DNA of 64,000 bases from contig NC_090324.1 in assembly GCF_040869045.1 (NCBI RefSeq), positions 191,330,028 through 191,394,027 on the forward strand, written 5' to 3'. Of this stretch, positions 9,826 to 21,561 are shown piece by piece (position 1 is the first letter of the stretch; each line of letters begins with the position of its first letter). Origin of the DNA: Eurosta solidaginis. Lineage: Eukaryota; Arthropoda; Insecta; Diptera; Tephritidae. The notes under the pieces are model-generated. The model had not been told where the DNA came from. It did no database searches and saw only the letters and a list, made by a program, of their open reading frames with translations. Both the position numbers and the translations under genes were made by a program.

Positions 9826-10344
9826 TGTTCAATGCAATATTGAACTTACAATTTAGAAAATTTGGTTTTTCACTTACGTGGATAGCAGGAACAAAACTCA
9901 TGTGAGGTTATCCGGCAAAACGGGCCCACCCTATCGTTTGGTGGCAATTAGATTTCTTGTGTCTCAAGCACAGTAGAAAACTGGCACGGCTGCTGAATTG
10001 GATTACCTTCCTTTCTCTTCTTTAAATTCACAAAACTCAGAAAGTTGGTTTCAATTGTAATTTAATACAATGTTAAGATTACATTTACAATATAAATTTG
10101 ATTTACACAGTTTAACTTTAGTTTTAAAGGATTTTGTAGGTGTGTATTTAGCGAAAATATAGAGATGAGTCATTTGTCACTTGCGAACTTGAAGTCAGCT
10201 GCATAGCCAAGATGTTGAAAAGCTGTGTTCCATTGGTGTAAGGATCCAATTCGTTTTACCAATCAGATAATCGTTACTCCAAATTGAGAAGTTTTCGGAA
10301 TCGATTGGTGGTTTATTTGGTTGATGGTTTGATAATGTCAAACA
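9826..10344 (-). repeat. BEL-B 3' LTR
   Basis: This 519-bp direct repeat matches 15730-16241. On the minus strand it begins TGTTTGACATT and ends TTGAACA. The six bases ACCAAT near 10258-10263 are absent from the other LTR. A G-rich stretch (GCGGGGAG) lies just upstream of its start on the minus strand and is a plausible polypurine primer, though short and interrupted. Confidence 0.92.
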
Positions 10345-10401
10345 TACTCCCCGCGTTGCACCAAGTAAAGGGGCAAATGCTTGGTTGCGAAAAAGGTGAA
10401 A

Positions 10402-13400
10402 TTAAGTTGTATGTCGTTTTGCTTTGGGTTGAATGTCGGAATCTTCTTCTGTTTGATTCACAGGATTAGGAAGTAAACATAGTTTATTTATAGGGCGATC
10501 CAGAGTAGTGATTGCGGTTTTGACGGTAACTACTCGGGTTAACCCATCGCGACCGGGATGTAGTTTTATGACCTTCCCTAATGGCCATTTCGATGGAGGG
10601 TATCTTTCGTCGATGAGAAGAACAATTGATCCAACTTGAATGCAGGTTGTAGACAGTTGCCATTTATAACGCGATTGTAGTTGCTGCAAGTATTCCTTTT
10701 GCCATTTCTTCCAGAATTGTTCAGTTAGCCGCTTTGTTAGTTGCCAATGTGAAAGGCGAGATTGAGGCACCTGAGTTAAACTCGGCTCAGGTAAACTGGC
10801 AATGGGTCCACCAATGAAAAAATGACCTGGTGTTAGGTAGTTCATATCATCAGGATCATCCGTAATTCTGCACAAGGGTCGAGAATTGAGTACAGCTTGA
10901 ATTTGTCGTAAGGCTGTTGTAAACTCTTCAAATGAAAATAAGTAGCTCTTCATGACGCGTTTCAAGTGATGTTTCATTGACTTTACTCCGGCTTCCCAGT
11001 GACCGCCGAAGTTTGGAGCAGATGGTGGATTAAAACGCCATTGGGTTCCATCCTTTGACATCTCGCTTGATGCTGAACTGAAAAGTTGTCTAAGTTCTTT
11101 GTCAGCGCCAATAAAGTTCGTTCCTTGATCACTAGTTAGTGTTTTGCTTACGCCGTAGATTCCGGAAAACCGTTTATAGGCTGCAATGAAAGCTTCAGCT
11201 GTATAATCAGTCACTAGCTCAAGATGTATGTATGAGGTAGCCGAACAAATAAAGAGAGCAACATATGCTTTATATGTAGTGCGAGTGCTACCGCGACGTT
11301 CTTTTAAAGTGAATGGACCAGCGTAGTCCACCCCGGTATGCTGGAACAAACGAGCGCTATTGACTCTCGACGACGGGAGTTGTCCCATAAGTTGTTGCTG
11401 GCGTTCAGCTCGGTATCGAGCACATACGATGCAGCGAAGCATTGATTCTCGTACCGATGCGCGGCCGCCCAAGATCCAGAACCGTTGTCGGAGTAAGGCG
11501 AGCGTGGAACTTGTGCCTCCGTGGAGCGTGCGAAGATGGGTGTCTAGAATAATCAACTTAGCTAAGTTAGATTTTCGTGGTAAAATATATGGATGTTTCG
11601 CGTCATATGGTAACGCGGAGTTTTCGAGGCGTCCCCCAACTCGAAGAAAGCCGTCAGAGTCCACAAATGGATTGAGGTTACGAATGGAACTAGAAGGTTT
11701 GCAACCGTAGTTTTGGTTTTAGATAGAAGCTTTATTTCTTCCTTGAAAGCAATCTGCTGGACGAATTTTATCCAAAATAGTAAAGAGTCCTGCATTTCTG
11801 CAACTGATAGCCAATTGTCATCGCTGATCATTGGAAATCGGCGAGCCTTGTTCGCGAATCGGAAACACCATGAGGTGACGCGTAATAATTTGGTCAAGTC
11901 TGAATAGTAGTCGAGTAATGCTGATTCGGAATCATCAGTTTTAGTGTGAAATGTGGATTTGTCTTTCCTCTTCCTTGCTTCTGTTTCTGCTTGTTGGGAT
12001 TGAGTGAATTTATTTGTCGGCCAAACCTAGCTATCCAACTTAAGCCACTGGGGACCGTGCCACCAGGGTTCGTGTGAATGCAATTGACGAGGCGTCATAC
12101 CACGTGATGCACAATCCGCAGGGTTTTCCTTACCCGGTACAAACCTCCAACTTGCCGTTGGTAGCCTTTCTTGAACGAAGCTCACTCGATTCGCTACAAA
12201 GTCCTTCCATTTTGAGGGATGGTTCGTGAGCCAAGTGAGGGTAACTGATGAATCAGTCCAAAGCCAGACAGAGGCTGATGATAGATTGAACGCATCAATA
12301 ACATTATGTGTTAGTCGAGTGAGCAGGACTGCTGCGGTGAGCTCAAGACGAGGAATTGACATTCTGGAAACAGGAGTTAGTTTGGTCTTTGCTTGAACCA
12401 AACTCACTGTAATGTTGTCCTCATGTAAAACTTTAAGATAGACGACTGCGCCCATGGCTGCGAGTGATGCATCAGAAAAGCCATGAATTTCCACTACAGC
12501 AGATTTAGCAAGACCTAGATGCCGAGGAATTGTGAGAATGTGCAAGTCTTGGAGGCTAGACTCAAAATCCTTCCAAGAGTTTTGTAACGAATCAGGGAGT
12601 TGTTGATCCCATTCAAGCTTGTGAAGCCAGAGATTTTGCATGAGAATTTTTGCAGTGACTACTACCGGAGAAATAAATCCTAGAGGATCAAATATTTGTG
12701 CAATCTTAGATAAGACATTGTGTTTTGAAATGGTCTTAAGAGGAATAAAGTTGTTATAAAAATGAAAGCTGTCAGACTCGGGATTCCAGCTTAAGCCGAG
12801 GGTTCGAATAATTTTTGTTGAATCAAACTTGATGTTGGTTTCAGTAGCCAAGAGGCTGGGCTCCAGATGTGTGAGGATCGCCGGTTGATTGGTACTCCAT
12901 TTCTGAAGATGAAATTGACCAGCGTTGCAAAGTTGTATAACTTGGTTGACCAATTCAATGCACTGCTGTATAATGTTAGCTCCACCGAATTCGTCGTCTA
13001 CGTATCGACCGAGTGATAGCATTGGAGTCGCTAGTGGAAATCGATGTCCTTCATCAATCACAAGCTGCTTGAATGCTCTTAGGGCTAAGAAGGGTGCACA
13101 AGCTTGACCATAAGTTACGGTGCGGAGATGGTATTCGACTAACTTCCCATTTGACAACCATGGTATTCTCTGTAAATCCCAATCATCCTGGTGAACCAAG
13201 ACGCGACGATACATTTGTTTAACATCAGCCGAGACTACGTATTTGTAACTACGAAAATAATGTAAAACATCGGTAAGATCAGTTTGGAGTTTTTCCCCGG
13301 TGTAATCTATGTCGTTGAATGACTTGCCGCTCATTGTTCGAGCTGAACCATTAAAAACAACTCGTAGTTTAGTAGTCGTACTAGATGGTCGGAGCACACC

Positions 13401-15647
13401 ATGATGAGGCAAATAGTATATGATTGATTTAGGTACGTAGTCATCAGGGACTTTGGACATATGAAGACTGGTTTCGTAATCGTTCAAAAATTCAGTATAC
13501 ATTCGGGCGTATTCCGGGTTTGCGATCAGCCGTCGATTTAAAGAAAATAGGATACGAACTGCGTTGGATCGTGCATCCCCTAATGCTGAAACGGATTGTT
13601 TCAGAGGTAATCGGACAACATACTGTCCAGTTTCGGTGCGTGTGTGAGTCCTTTGGAAATGCGTTTCGCACGCCTCCTCTTCTGGAGTCAACTTAGATCT
13701 TAGGGTGGTAACCTCCTCCTGTTGCCAAAACCTTCGGATGAGAGTATTTATTTCGTCATCCTGCGAGCAATAATGAACACGGGCTGAAAGCATTGCTGGA
13801 GTTTCTGCGATTGATCCAGAAAGAATCCAGCCAAAGACTGTAGCTTGCGCGAGCGGCGTATGTGTTGGACCTTTCCGAAGACCATTTTGTAAGATTTCGG
13901 AGTAGACGTCAGCGCCTAAAATCATGTCAATTTTGCCAGGAGTGTTAAATGTTGGGTCAGCAAGTTGTAACCCCTTAAGGTGAGCCCAGTCAGTGGATTT
14001 AGATTCTCTCGACGGTAAAAATGCAGTAAGCTTAGGTAAAATGAACGCAGTGACAGTGCACGCGTATCGCTTTGTCGCTAATGAATTTAAATTGACAGAT
14101 ACTACTCCGCGAGTAGTGGAAACATGGGAAGCGCCTACGCCAAGAAGGCTAATTGCGGCCGCTGTACGCTTCAATCGAAGAAATTGAACCATTCTTTCAC
14201 TGATAAATAACAGTTCGGAACCTGGATCAATCAATGCGCGCGCGATGTGACGCACGTGTTCAACTTGAATTTCTACGAGTGCAGTTGCTAACAAAACATT
14301 GGAGCGTTTACAAACTCCTGCGGTGGCATGGTTGACGACAGCAGCTTCCTCACTACTGTTTGACTGCAAATCACTCGATTGAACGTTTGATGATTGTAGG
14401 TCATCAGACTCTGCTGTCACGTGGTTGACAGTAGATTTGGTAGGTTTTGATGAAACGATTTGTAACAACGTATTGTGGCGTTGTTTACACTTACGGCAGG
14501 TTCCTTTTGACGAGCAATCCTTTAACATGTGAGGGCCTAAGCAGTTAAAACATAGTTGTTTTGATTTGACAAAATCTCTTCGTTAAGTAGGATATTTTCG
14601 TTCAAAGGTTGGGCATTGAATCAACTTATGATTATCGGCGCACAAACAACATCGCGATGATGAAGTTGACGAGGTTGTGGCATGACTTTTCGCCTTGTTA
14701 TTATTTTGCGACTTAACGGAATCATGACGATCGATGGTTTCAAGTGCAGCAGCACGAGCTTCGATGAACTTGGTGAGAGCGGAACGGTCAGTTGGGGTAG
14801 CGGATGCACCTTGGTCAAGCGCCCATGCTTGACGTGTGTTTGAGTCGAGGCACCGAGTCACAAGGTGGACAATCATGATGTCCCAGGAGTCGACAGGAGC
14901 TCCAAGAGCTTTCAGAGCGGACAGGGTTTCGGAGACAGTTGAGAGCAACCCTTGTAACCCTTTTGCAGACGGCTGCGTGAGCTTTTTAATCGTAAATAAG
15001 GCTTCAAGTTGAGTTTCAATAAGAACACGTTTATTCTCATAGCGTGCAACTAATTTATTCCATGCGGGAACGAAGTTATCAGGAGTAATTGCGAAGGTGG
15101 CTAGAAGACGCGCTGCTTCCCCGGACAGGCTTCGCTTAAGATACTGTAACTTTGTGACATTGTAGAGAATCGTACTCGACCCGACAAGTGAAGTATACAT
15201 ATCGCTGAAAGATCTCCAATCTCTGAAGTTTCCATCGAACGTGGGAAGAACCAATTCAGGTAATCTTGCTCGGGTGGATAAGGCAGGGGCTACTAAGGAA
15301 GTTTCGGCAAGGACAGATCCGTCGTGTGGATTTGCTGCGTTGAAATCAGCAAGTTTTTCTAATAAAACTACCTTTTGTTGATCGTAAACTTCGTACATAC
15401 TAGCGAACACGTTGTTAGTTATGTAATCGCTATCTTTTATAACCTCAAATTTTAATGCGTATATTGATTCGTGTTCACGTTCAATTCTTTCCCAAGTTTT
15501 TTCCAGGTGGTCAAGGCGCGATTGAATTTTAATTTTGGTTAACTCCGCTACAGAGGCCTTTAATATAGGCTCAGCGGCGATTTTTAATAATTCAAACCGA
15601 TTTTGTTGCAATTGAACTTTGGACTCGAGGGATCTGACTTCGGCCAT
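10402..15647 (-). pseudogene. BEL-B gag-pol polyprotein (three lesions)
   Basis: One polyprotein frame on the minus strand. Gag (15647-14583, DUF1759-type; start ATG shortly downstream of the PBS) carries CCHC-like knuckles (CCLCADNHKLIQC; CFNCLGPHMLKDC). Protease has ALIDPGSELLF near 14235. RT shows SADVKQMYRRVL and the YVDD box near 12995-13010. RNase H has HGFSDASLAAMGAVVYL and WTDSSVTLTWL. Integrase (11664-10402) has the HLRTLHGG...CIVCARY zinc region, then GVDYAGPF, TSDQGTNFIGA and HWEAGVKSM carrying D, D and E, and the BEL C-terminal domain to a stop at 10402. Lesions: in-frame TAA at 14583-14585 after gag, in-frame TAG at 12027-12029 after RNase H, and a 1-nt shift near 11700. All catalytic residues are otherwise present, so the element died recently. 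Confidence 0.92.
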
Positions 15648-15708
15648 GTTGGGGGAACTAATTTTTCAACAGGAACCGTTGCTTGTGTTTGATTAGCCAG
15701 ATCAAAAA

Positions 15709-15726
15709 ATCCGGCTCGAAGGACCA
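15709..15726 (-). promoter_or_regulatory. BEL-B primer binding site, tRNA-Tyr type
   Basis: On the minus strand the bases three nucleotides after the 5' LTR read TGGTCCTTCGAGCCGGAT. This is the complement of a tRNA 3' end ATCCGGCTCGAAGGACCA, which fits the acceptor and T-arm of insect tRNA-Tyr, whose acceptor begins CCTTCGA. The tRNA assignment is from knowledge of that tRNA and not from a search. 63297-63310 shares the first 14 bases. Confidence 0.75.
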
Positions 15727-15729
15727 GCT

Positions 15730-16241
15730 TGTTCAATGCAATATTGAACTTACAATTTAGAAAATTTGGTTTTTCACTTACGTGGATAGCAGGAACAAAA
15801 CTCATGTGAGGTTATCCGGCAAAACGGGCGCACCCTATCGTTTGGTGGCAATTAGATTTCTTATGTCTCAAGCACAGTAGCAAACTGGCACGGCTGCTGA
15901 ATTGGATTACCTTCCTTTCTCTTCTTTAAAATCACAAAACTCAGAAAGTCGGTTTCAATTGTAATTAATACAATGTTAAGATTACATTTACAATATAAAT
16001 TTGATTTACACAGTTTAACTTTAGTTTTAAAGGATTTTGTAGGTGTGTATTTAGCGAAAATATAGAGATGAGTCATTTGTCACTTGCGAACTTGAAGTCA
16101 GCTGCATAGCCAAGATGTTGAAAATCTGTGTTCCATTGGTGTAAGGATCCAATTCGTTTTCAGATAATCGTTACTCCAAATTGAGAAGTGTTCGGAATCG
16201 ATTGGTGGTTTATTTGGTTGATGGTTTGATAATGTCAAACA
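15730..16241 (-). repeat. BEL-B 5' LTR
   Basis: This 512-bp LTR sits upstream of gag on the minus strand and ends ...TTGAACA three bases before the primer binding site. It lacks six bases (ACCAAT) and one T relative to the 3' LTR. It is followed on the high side by the target duplication TGTTT (16242-16246). Confidence 0.92.
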
Positions 16242-16331
16242 TGTTTCCACTATGAGTTTTGTTGAAGTTGCTTAGTTTTGTTAGGTGAAGTTTTGATGTT
16301 GTGTGGAGATTTTGTAACTCCACTTGTAGCG

Positions 16332-19300
16332 TTACTGCTGAAGATTAGGGTCTGTCGTGTTTTCGGTTTCCACGGTATATGGTGGTAGTAATATTAGTTT
16401 GACAAGTGGTCTTGTCACTTGCCACCTTTCAGTCCTTATAACCAGAACGCGAACCCGGTTGTCTGAGCCAGGGTGTAACTTAATCACACGCCCCAATCTC
16501 CATTCGTTGGAAGGAAGATTGTCTTACCGTATAACCACCATATCTCCGACTTGCATATTTGATTTATGATGCTTCCATTTTATCCGTTTCTGTAGTTCCG
16601 AAAGATATTCTGATTTCCATCTTCTGCAGAAGTTTTGATGCAACGCCTTGAGTTTCTGCCATCGATTGGCAATTGAGGCAGCATTTTCATCAATGCTGAT
16701 TTCTGCTGGTGCAAATAGATGTCCTCCAATCAGAAAGTATCCTGGTGTTAGAGGCTCAAGGTCAGATGGTTCATTTGAAGCGGGCTAAGAGGGCGAGAAT
16801 TGAGACACGACTCAATTCTACATAACAACGTGTTAAATTCCTCAAAAGTGAATTTGTTGTTTAAGGCCAGTTTTTTGAAGTGGCTTTTAAAGCTTTTCAC
16901 TCCCGATTCCCATAATCCCCCCATGTGTGGAGCTCCTGCTGGTATTAAAATGCCAGCTTAATGCCTGATGGGAATATTTTGCACCGGCAAGAAACTCCTT
17001 AAATTCAGTTTTTAATGAACGTGATGCACCGACAAAGTTTGTTCCATTGTCATAATAAATGCTTTTTGGGCATCCTCGTCTAGCTACGAATCTGGAAAGA
17101 GCGGCTAGAAATGAGGAAGTGCTCAAATCACTAGTGGCTTCTAAATGTATGGCCTTAGTAGAAAAGCAAACGAACAGACAAACGTAACCCTTTGAGGTAC
17201 GACACCCGCGCCCACTGTAACTCTTAATATCGGGGGGGGGGGGGGGCCGGCGAAATCTACCCCTGTATTGGTAAATGCTCGCGAAAATGTTCTTGAGGTA
17301 GAATTCCCATGAGCTGATTTTGAGATCGTTTCTTGAAGATCGTGCAGATCTTACAATTATGAATTACGGATCGTATCATGGTTTTAACTTTTGGTATCCA
17401 GTATTGAGTTCTACTGATGCGCAGCATTAATTGGTTTTCACCATGGAGAGACATTTCATGGACAAACTGAACATACAGACGTGTAAACCTACAATTGTAC
17501 GGAAGTATTATGGGATGGCGTTCAGATTCGGTAGTATCTTTGGATGCACCAAGTCGTCCACCCGTTTTCAATACTTCGCCTTCATCAAGATATGGAGTGA
17601 GAGAAAGTATTTCGCTTTTAGATCCAATTGGTGTTTTGGATTGCAACCTTGAAATTTCTGATCCGTAATATTGCTTCTGAGCAAGTTTTATTAAACGGGT
17701 TTTTGTAGCTTTAATTTCATCTGAGGAAACTAAATAAGATTCAGGTAGACTACAATCTTTAGTTTTAGAATGCGTTCTATGAAAAACCTGAGTATATGAT
17801 ATAACTCTTAAAGCCATAGGAAGATTTGAAAACCTATCGAGAATATCATTAATATTGCTTGAAATTGCGGTTGCATGTACTTGCACGCGTTTTTCTTCAA
17901 TATTCGTGTTAAAATCCAAATCTTGGGTCGGCCACTTTTCCTTCTCTTCTTGGAGCCTAGAAGGACCTTGCCACCACAGAGAATTGTTGACTAAGTCCTC
18001 GGCTAGTATTCCTCTACTGGCTAAATCTGCTGGATTTGTACCTGAATCCACGTGATACCACGATGAACTTCCAACTTTGTCGACGATTTTTGTAATTCGA
18101 TGCGCAACGAAAGTTGACCATGAGCACGGAGGTTTTCGTATCCAGGCCAGCACGAGTATCGAATCTGTCCACAGGTGAATGTTTTGTTGACCTAAATCAA
18201 GGTTAACGCAGATAGATTCGGTTATTTCCGATAATAATAAAGCTCCGCAAAGTTCCAGCCGAGGAAGTGAGATGGTTTTGACTGGAGCTACTCTTGTTTT
18301 TGCCAAAAGCAGATTCACAAATGTGGTTTTGACTGGAGCTACTCTTGTTTTTGCCAAAAGCAGATTCACAAAGGTGCCATCGTTGGTTTCCACTCTCAAA
18401 TACACGGCTGCACCATACGCTTTCTCGGAGGCGTCGCAGAATCCGTGGATTTCGACCTTTTCTGTTGAGAAAAGGATACCCATAGCGGTATTCGTATTTT
18501 GTCGATCTCCTTGTACGTATTGGTAAAATTTTTCCACCTGTCTAATGTTGAAGACGAAACGGTTTCATCCCAGCCAGTACTATCTAACCAGATATTTTGC
18601 CTAATCATTTTCGCCACGATAATTGTTGGAGCTAACCACCGATAGTAGATAGTATCGCTCTTTTTGTAAGCTCGGTATTCTCTTCTATAGATTTTGCTTT
18701 GAAGTAAAACTGATCGGAATGAGCATTCCACCTAATACCGAGCGCCTTTACACTACTTGAATTCTAAGAAATCTTCGCTCAGTAGATGAGCTTTGGGAAT
18801 ACCCTGTAATATTTCACTGGAATTTGAAGTCCATTTTCGTAATGGAAAACCAGCTGAACTTAAAACTCCGGAAATTTCATCTCTTGCTCTGATCGCAGAT
18901 GCTATAGTATGCCCTCCCGAAAGAACGTCGTCGACATACATATTTTTTCGTAGGATATTTGAGCCGATTGGATGAGATTTTTCGGAATCATCAGCCAGTT
19001 TAAGTAAAGTCCCTATTGCTAGATAAGGAGCACAACTGATACCAAATGTCAGTGTTTTGAGCTTATACAGACTGATTTGATCATCTGGACTTGAGCGGAA
19101 AACTATTCTTTGGTATCTTGTATGATTATCATCTACTAGGATTTGCCTATACATCTTCTCAATATCGCTATTGAAGACGTATCTGATAAGTCGCCAGCGA
19201 AGAATTAATGTTGGTAGATCAGCTTGAAGCACAGGACCAGGAAGAAGAACATCGTTCAGGCTGACACCATTCGAAGAGCATGAAGAAGCTTGAAAACAAC

Positions 19301-20270
19301 TCTAACTTTGGTAGAGATGCTTTCTTCTTTTATTATTGCATGGTGTGGTAAATAGTAATTATCGACTGCATTGGCCGATTGAATCGAATCTAATCTTGAC
19401 ATATGCCCCATAGTCTCGTATTCTAGTATGACTCTATTGTACTCTTTCTGTAAAGTCGCGTTTCATTTTTATAGAATTGAGAGCACGCTATTCTTAATAA
19501 TGGACCTAGATTTATCTCTCCTGGGAATTCTGACGTGAACGGAAGCGACACAATGTATCTTCCATCGGAATTCCGCTGCGTTGCGCTTTGATACATTTCC
19601 TCACAATATGTATCTTCTAATGTGGAGGCTTTAGCTTTCGGTGTGTCTTCGAGCTCCCAAAATGACCTTAGCTGCTTGTCTAAAGCCACCTCATTGTAAA
19701 AGGATACCCGATTATGATTGGTTGGACTGGCTGCATCAGCACGACCAGTCAGTATCCAACCAAAGACAGTTTCTTGAGCTAAAACTGTGCTAAGAATATT
19801 TTTTTTGATACCGTCTAATATGATTTGCGGATAAATATCCCCGCCCAGAACAAGATCAGCTGGCTCATTCACGAAGAAACTTTTATCCGCAAGCACGAGA
19901 TCAGGGAATGATTGTTGTATTAATGCACTAACATCGCATGTTGGCAAGTTACCTGTCAAATGTGGTAGAACTAGAACTAAAGCGTCAATAGAAATTAGTG
20001 GGTCAACTCGGGACCGCAACTGAACGGCGCATGCCTCTTTTACCTGCGTAGAAACTGAATTATTGATGCCCGAAACTTGAGCATGCATCTTCCGAGTTGG
20101 CAGGTTGATTCTTCGTCTGAGTCTTTCACTGATAAAAGAGCATTCAGATCCCGAATCTATGAGAGCTCTGACCGAAAAATCTGTACCATTATAATGAATG
20201 GTGACGCGAGCTGTGCCTAGTAAAACCCCTTTACTGGTATTAATAAAATTAGATTTTACAGTAGTTTAAT
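16332..20270 (-). pseudogene. BEL-A pol, right copy (protease, RT, RNase H, integrase)
   Basis: The domain order on the minus strand is: protease with RALIDSGSECSF near 20150; C-terminal protease/RT linker with VFGWILTG; RT with MYRQILVDD and YVDDVLSGG near 18935; RNase H with HGFCDASEKAYGAAVYL and WTDSILVLAWI; integrase zinc region HEMSLHGENQ...CKICTIFKKR; catalytic segments YYDNGTNFVGAS and, out of frame, GGLWE; and the C-terminal domain to a stop near 16332. Breaks: frameshifts near 19300-19420 and around 18740, a 51-bp tandem duplication at 18274-18375, a G15 run (C15 on the coding strand) at 17232-17246 that shifts the frame at the integrase start, a +1 shift before the catalytic Glu, and a small indel near 16785. 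It cannot make a working Pol. Confidence 0.88.
18274..18375 (-). repeat. 51-bp tandem duplication inside RNase H
   Basis: Two adjacent 51-bp units (18274-18324 and 18325-18375) are almost identical and encode TFVNLLLAKTRVAPVKT twice. The duplication keeps the frame and is recent by its identity. It lies between the RNase H 'SDAS'-like segment and the LPRLEL segment, so it would add 17 residues to the RNase H core. Confidence 0.9.
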
Positions 20271-20297
20271 CTTTCTGCTTTTTTTTGTTTTGCAGAT

Positions 20298-21561
20298 TCA
20301 TTTTGAGATTGAGCTTGCTTTGAAGTGCACGGTTGGTTGCTCATCCGATAAATCTGCAGAATTATTTGCCTGTGTAGGTTTTGCCTTACTTGTCTGTAAA
20401 TGCAGAAGGGTATTATGTCTTAAATGGCAGTTGCTGCGATTGTGCGCACTTGTGCATTTTGACACTGAATGCCCCGATGACAGACAGTTTAGGCAGAAGT
20501 GATTTCTTTTTATGAAAGCAAGTCTTTCATTTGAGTTCAAATTTTTGAACTTTGAACATGCATAAATTTTGTGATCATTGCTTTGGCACATTTTAAAAGT
20601 GCCTTTAGCTGCACTTGCTTGGAAAGCGCCAAGTTTCTTTGGGGGATGTTCAGAGGCCTGCTTTGAGTTTTGTACCTTTTGAGGTTTTGTACTCTTTGTA
20701 CCTCTTAAACCTGAGACTGATTCTAACGTTTGAAAACGATTTGTCAGAAATCGGTCCATATCCGCCCACTTAGAAGTTTCTGTCTTGTTTTCTACGGAAT
20801 GTTCCCATAGCGAAAGGGTCTTATCAGGAAGCTTAGTTGAACATAAGTATGTAATAATTGGATCCCAATTAGATATGTCAATATGATGACTTACTAACGA
20901 GGATATGCAATTATTTATGTCCCTTTGTAATCTTTTTATTGAATTACCGCATTCAGTTTCGACTGACTGAAGATTGAAAAGAATCTTTAATTGGGTGTTG
21001 ACTAATAATCTCTTATTTTCATACCTGTCGCACAAATTTTTCCAAGCTATATCAAAACCATCATTCGTCAATTCGCATTTCTTAACGATTTCTCTGGCTT
21101 CACCTTGAGTTTTTTGTATGAGATAATATAATTTTTGTACTGGCGACAGGCTTTTATTTAGAATATAAATGGCCGTGAACATGTCACGAAAAGTTGGCCA
21201 TGACAAATAATCACCTTTGAATATATCAGTATCACAAGGTGCTAAATGCAAGTTGCGTGGCGTGAAGGCAGTATGGTTTTCCTTCTCTGCCTTCTCAAGT
21301 TTTTCTGCCAGGTCATTTATTTTTGTCATAGACCGCACAAAAACAGTATAGCACGACTTATTTTTTTCTAATTGCCGTAACATTCTTCTCAGATATATTT
21401 TCTGATTGTAGTAACGCATCAAAAGCTTATTTAGCTTTTTCCCACATCAACTCCTGCTGCTGAATTTTCAGCGAATTTTTGGAGTGTTCGCTAGTGGCTA
21501 TGCTTAAAAATTCGATGTCGAACTCAATAATTGTGTCAACTAAGCGGTTATATGCTTCCAT
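20298..21561 (-). pseudogene. BEL-A gag, right copy
   Basis: The minus-strand frame opens with ATG at 21561, runs about 43 codons to a TAA at about 21430, and continues in another frame from 21422 to 20298 (374 codons). The long part is a DUF1759-type gag: LSWPTFRDMFTAIYI, RYENKRLLVNTQL and STKLPDKTLSLWEHSV, followed by zinc-knuckle-like CQSNDHKIYAC and CLNCLSSGHSVSKC. A second shift near 20295 separates it from protease, in a run of A residues. This could be a natural programmed shift or simple decay. Given the other breaks I call it decay. Confidence 0.85.

Larger units (their letters stand above)
9826..16241 (-). mobile_element. BEL-B, complete-ended BEL/Pao retrotransposon
   Basis: The element is 6416 bp with two LTRs (519 and 512 bp), each TG...CA, flanked by 5-bp target duplications TGTTT at 9821-9825 and 16242-16246. 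It lies inside the BEL-A 3' region of the right arm; the left arm keeps the empty site. LTRs differ at about eight substitutions plus 1-bp and 6-bp indels, so it is fairly young. The gag-pol frame carries three obvious lesions (two nonsense codons and one frameshift). It belongs to a different BEL lineage from BEL-A, with other LTRs and a tRNA-Tyr-type primer binding site. Confidence 0.95.
7187..17712 (-). repeat. Right arm of giant palindrome
   Basis: This is the inverted counterpart of the left arm, containing the BEL-B insertion (9826-16241). The arms are separated by only about 90 bases (7096-7186), which belong to the right-hand LTR: the same bases recur at 22715-22820 in the intact 5' LTR. 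The right copy is therefore the continuous one and the left arm stops at the join. Homology to the left arm ends at 17712 only because the window begins there. The right arm carries the pre-insertion (empty) version of the left arm's GTCC element at about 8581. Confidence 0.9.

Noticed and set aside
15700..15730. Possible tRNA gene (CCGGCTCGAAGGACCA)
   Set aside because: Only the tRNA 3' end is matched and it lies three bases from an LTR, so it is a primer binding site; no cloverleaf upstream.
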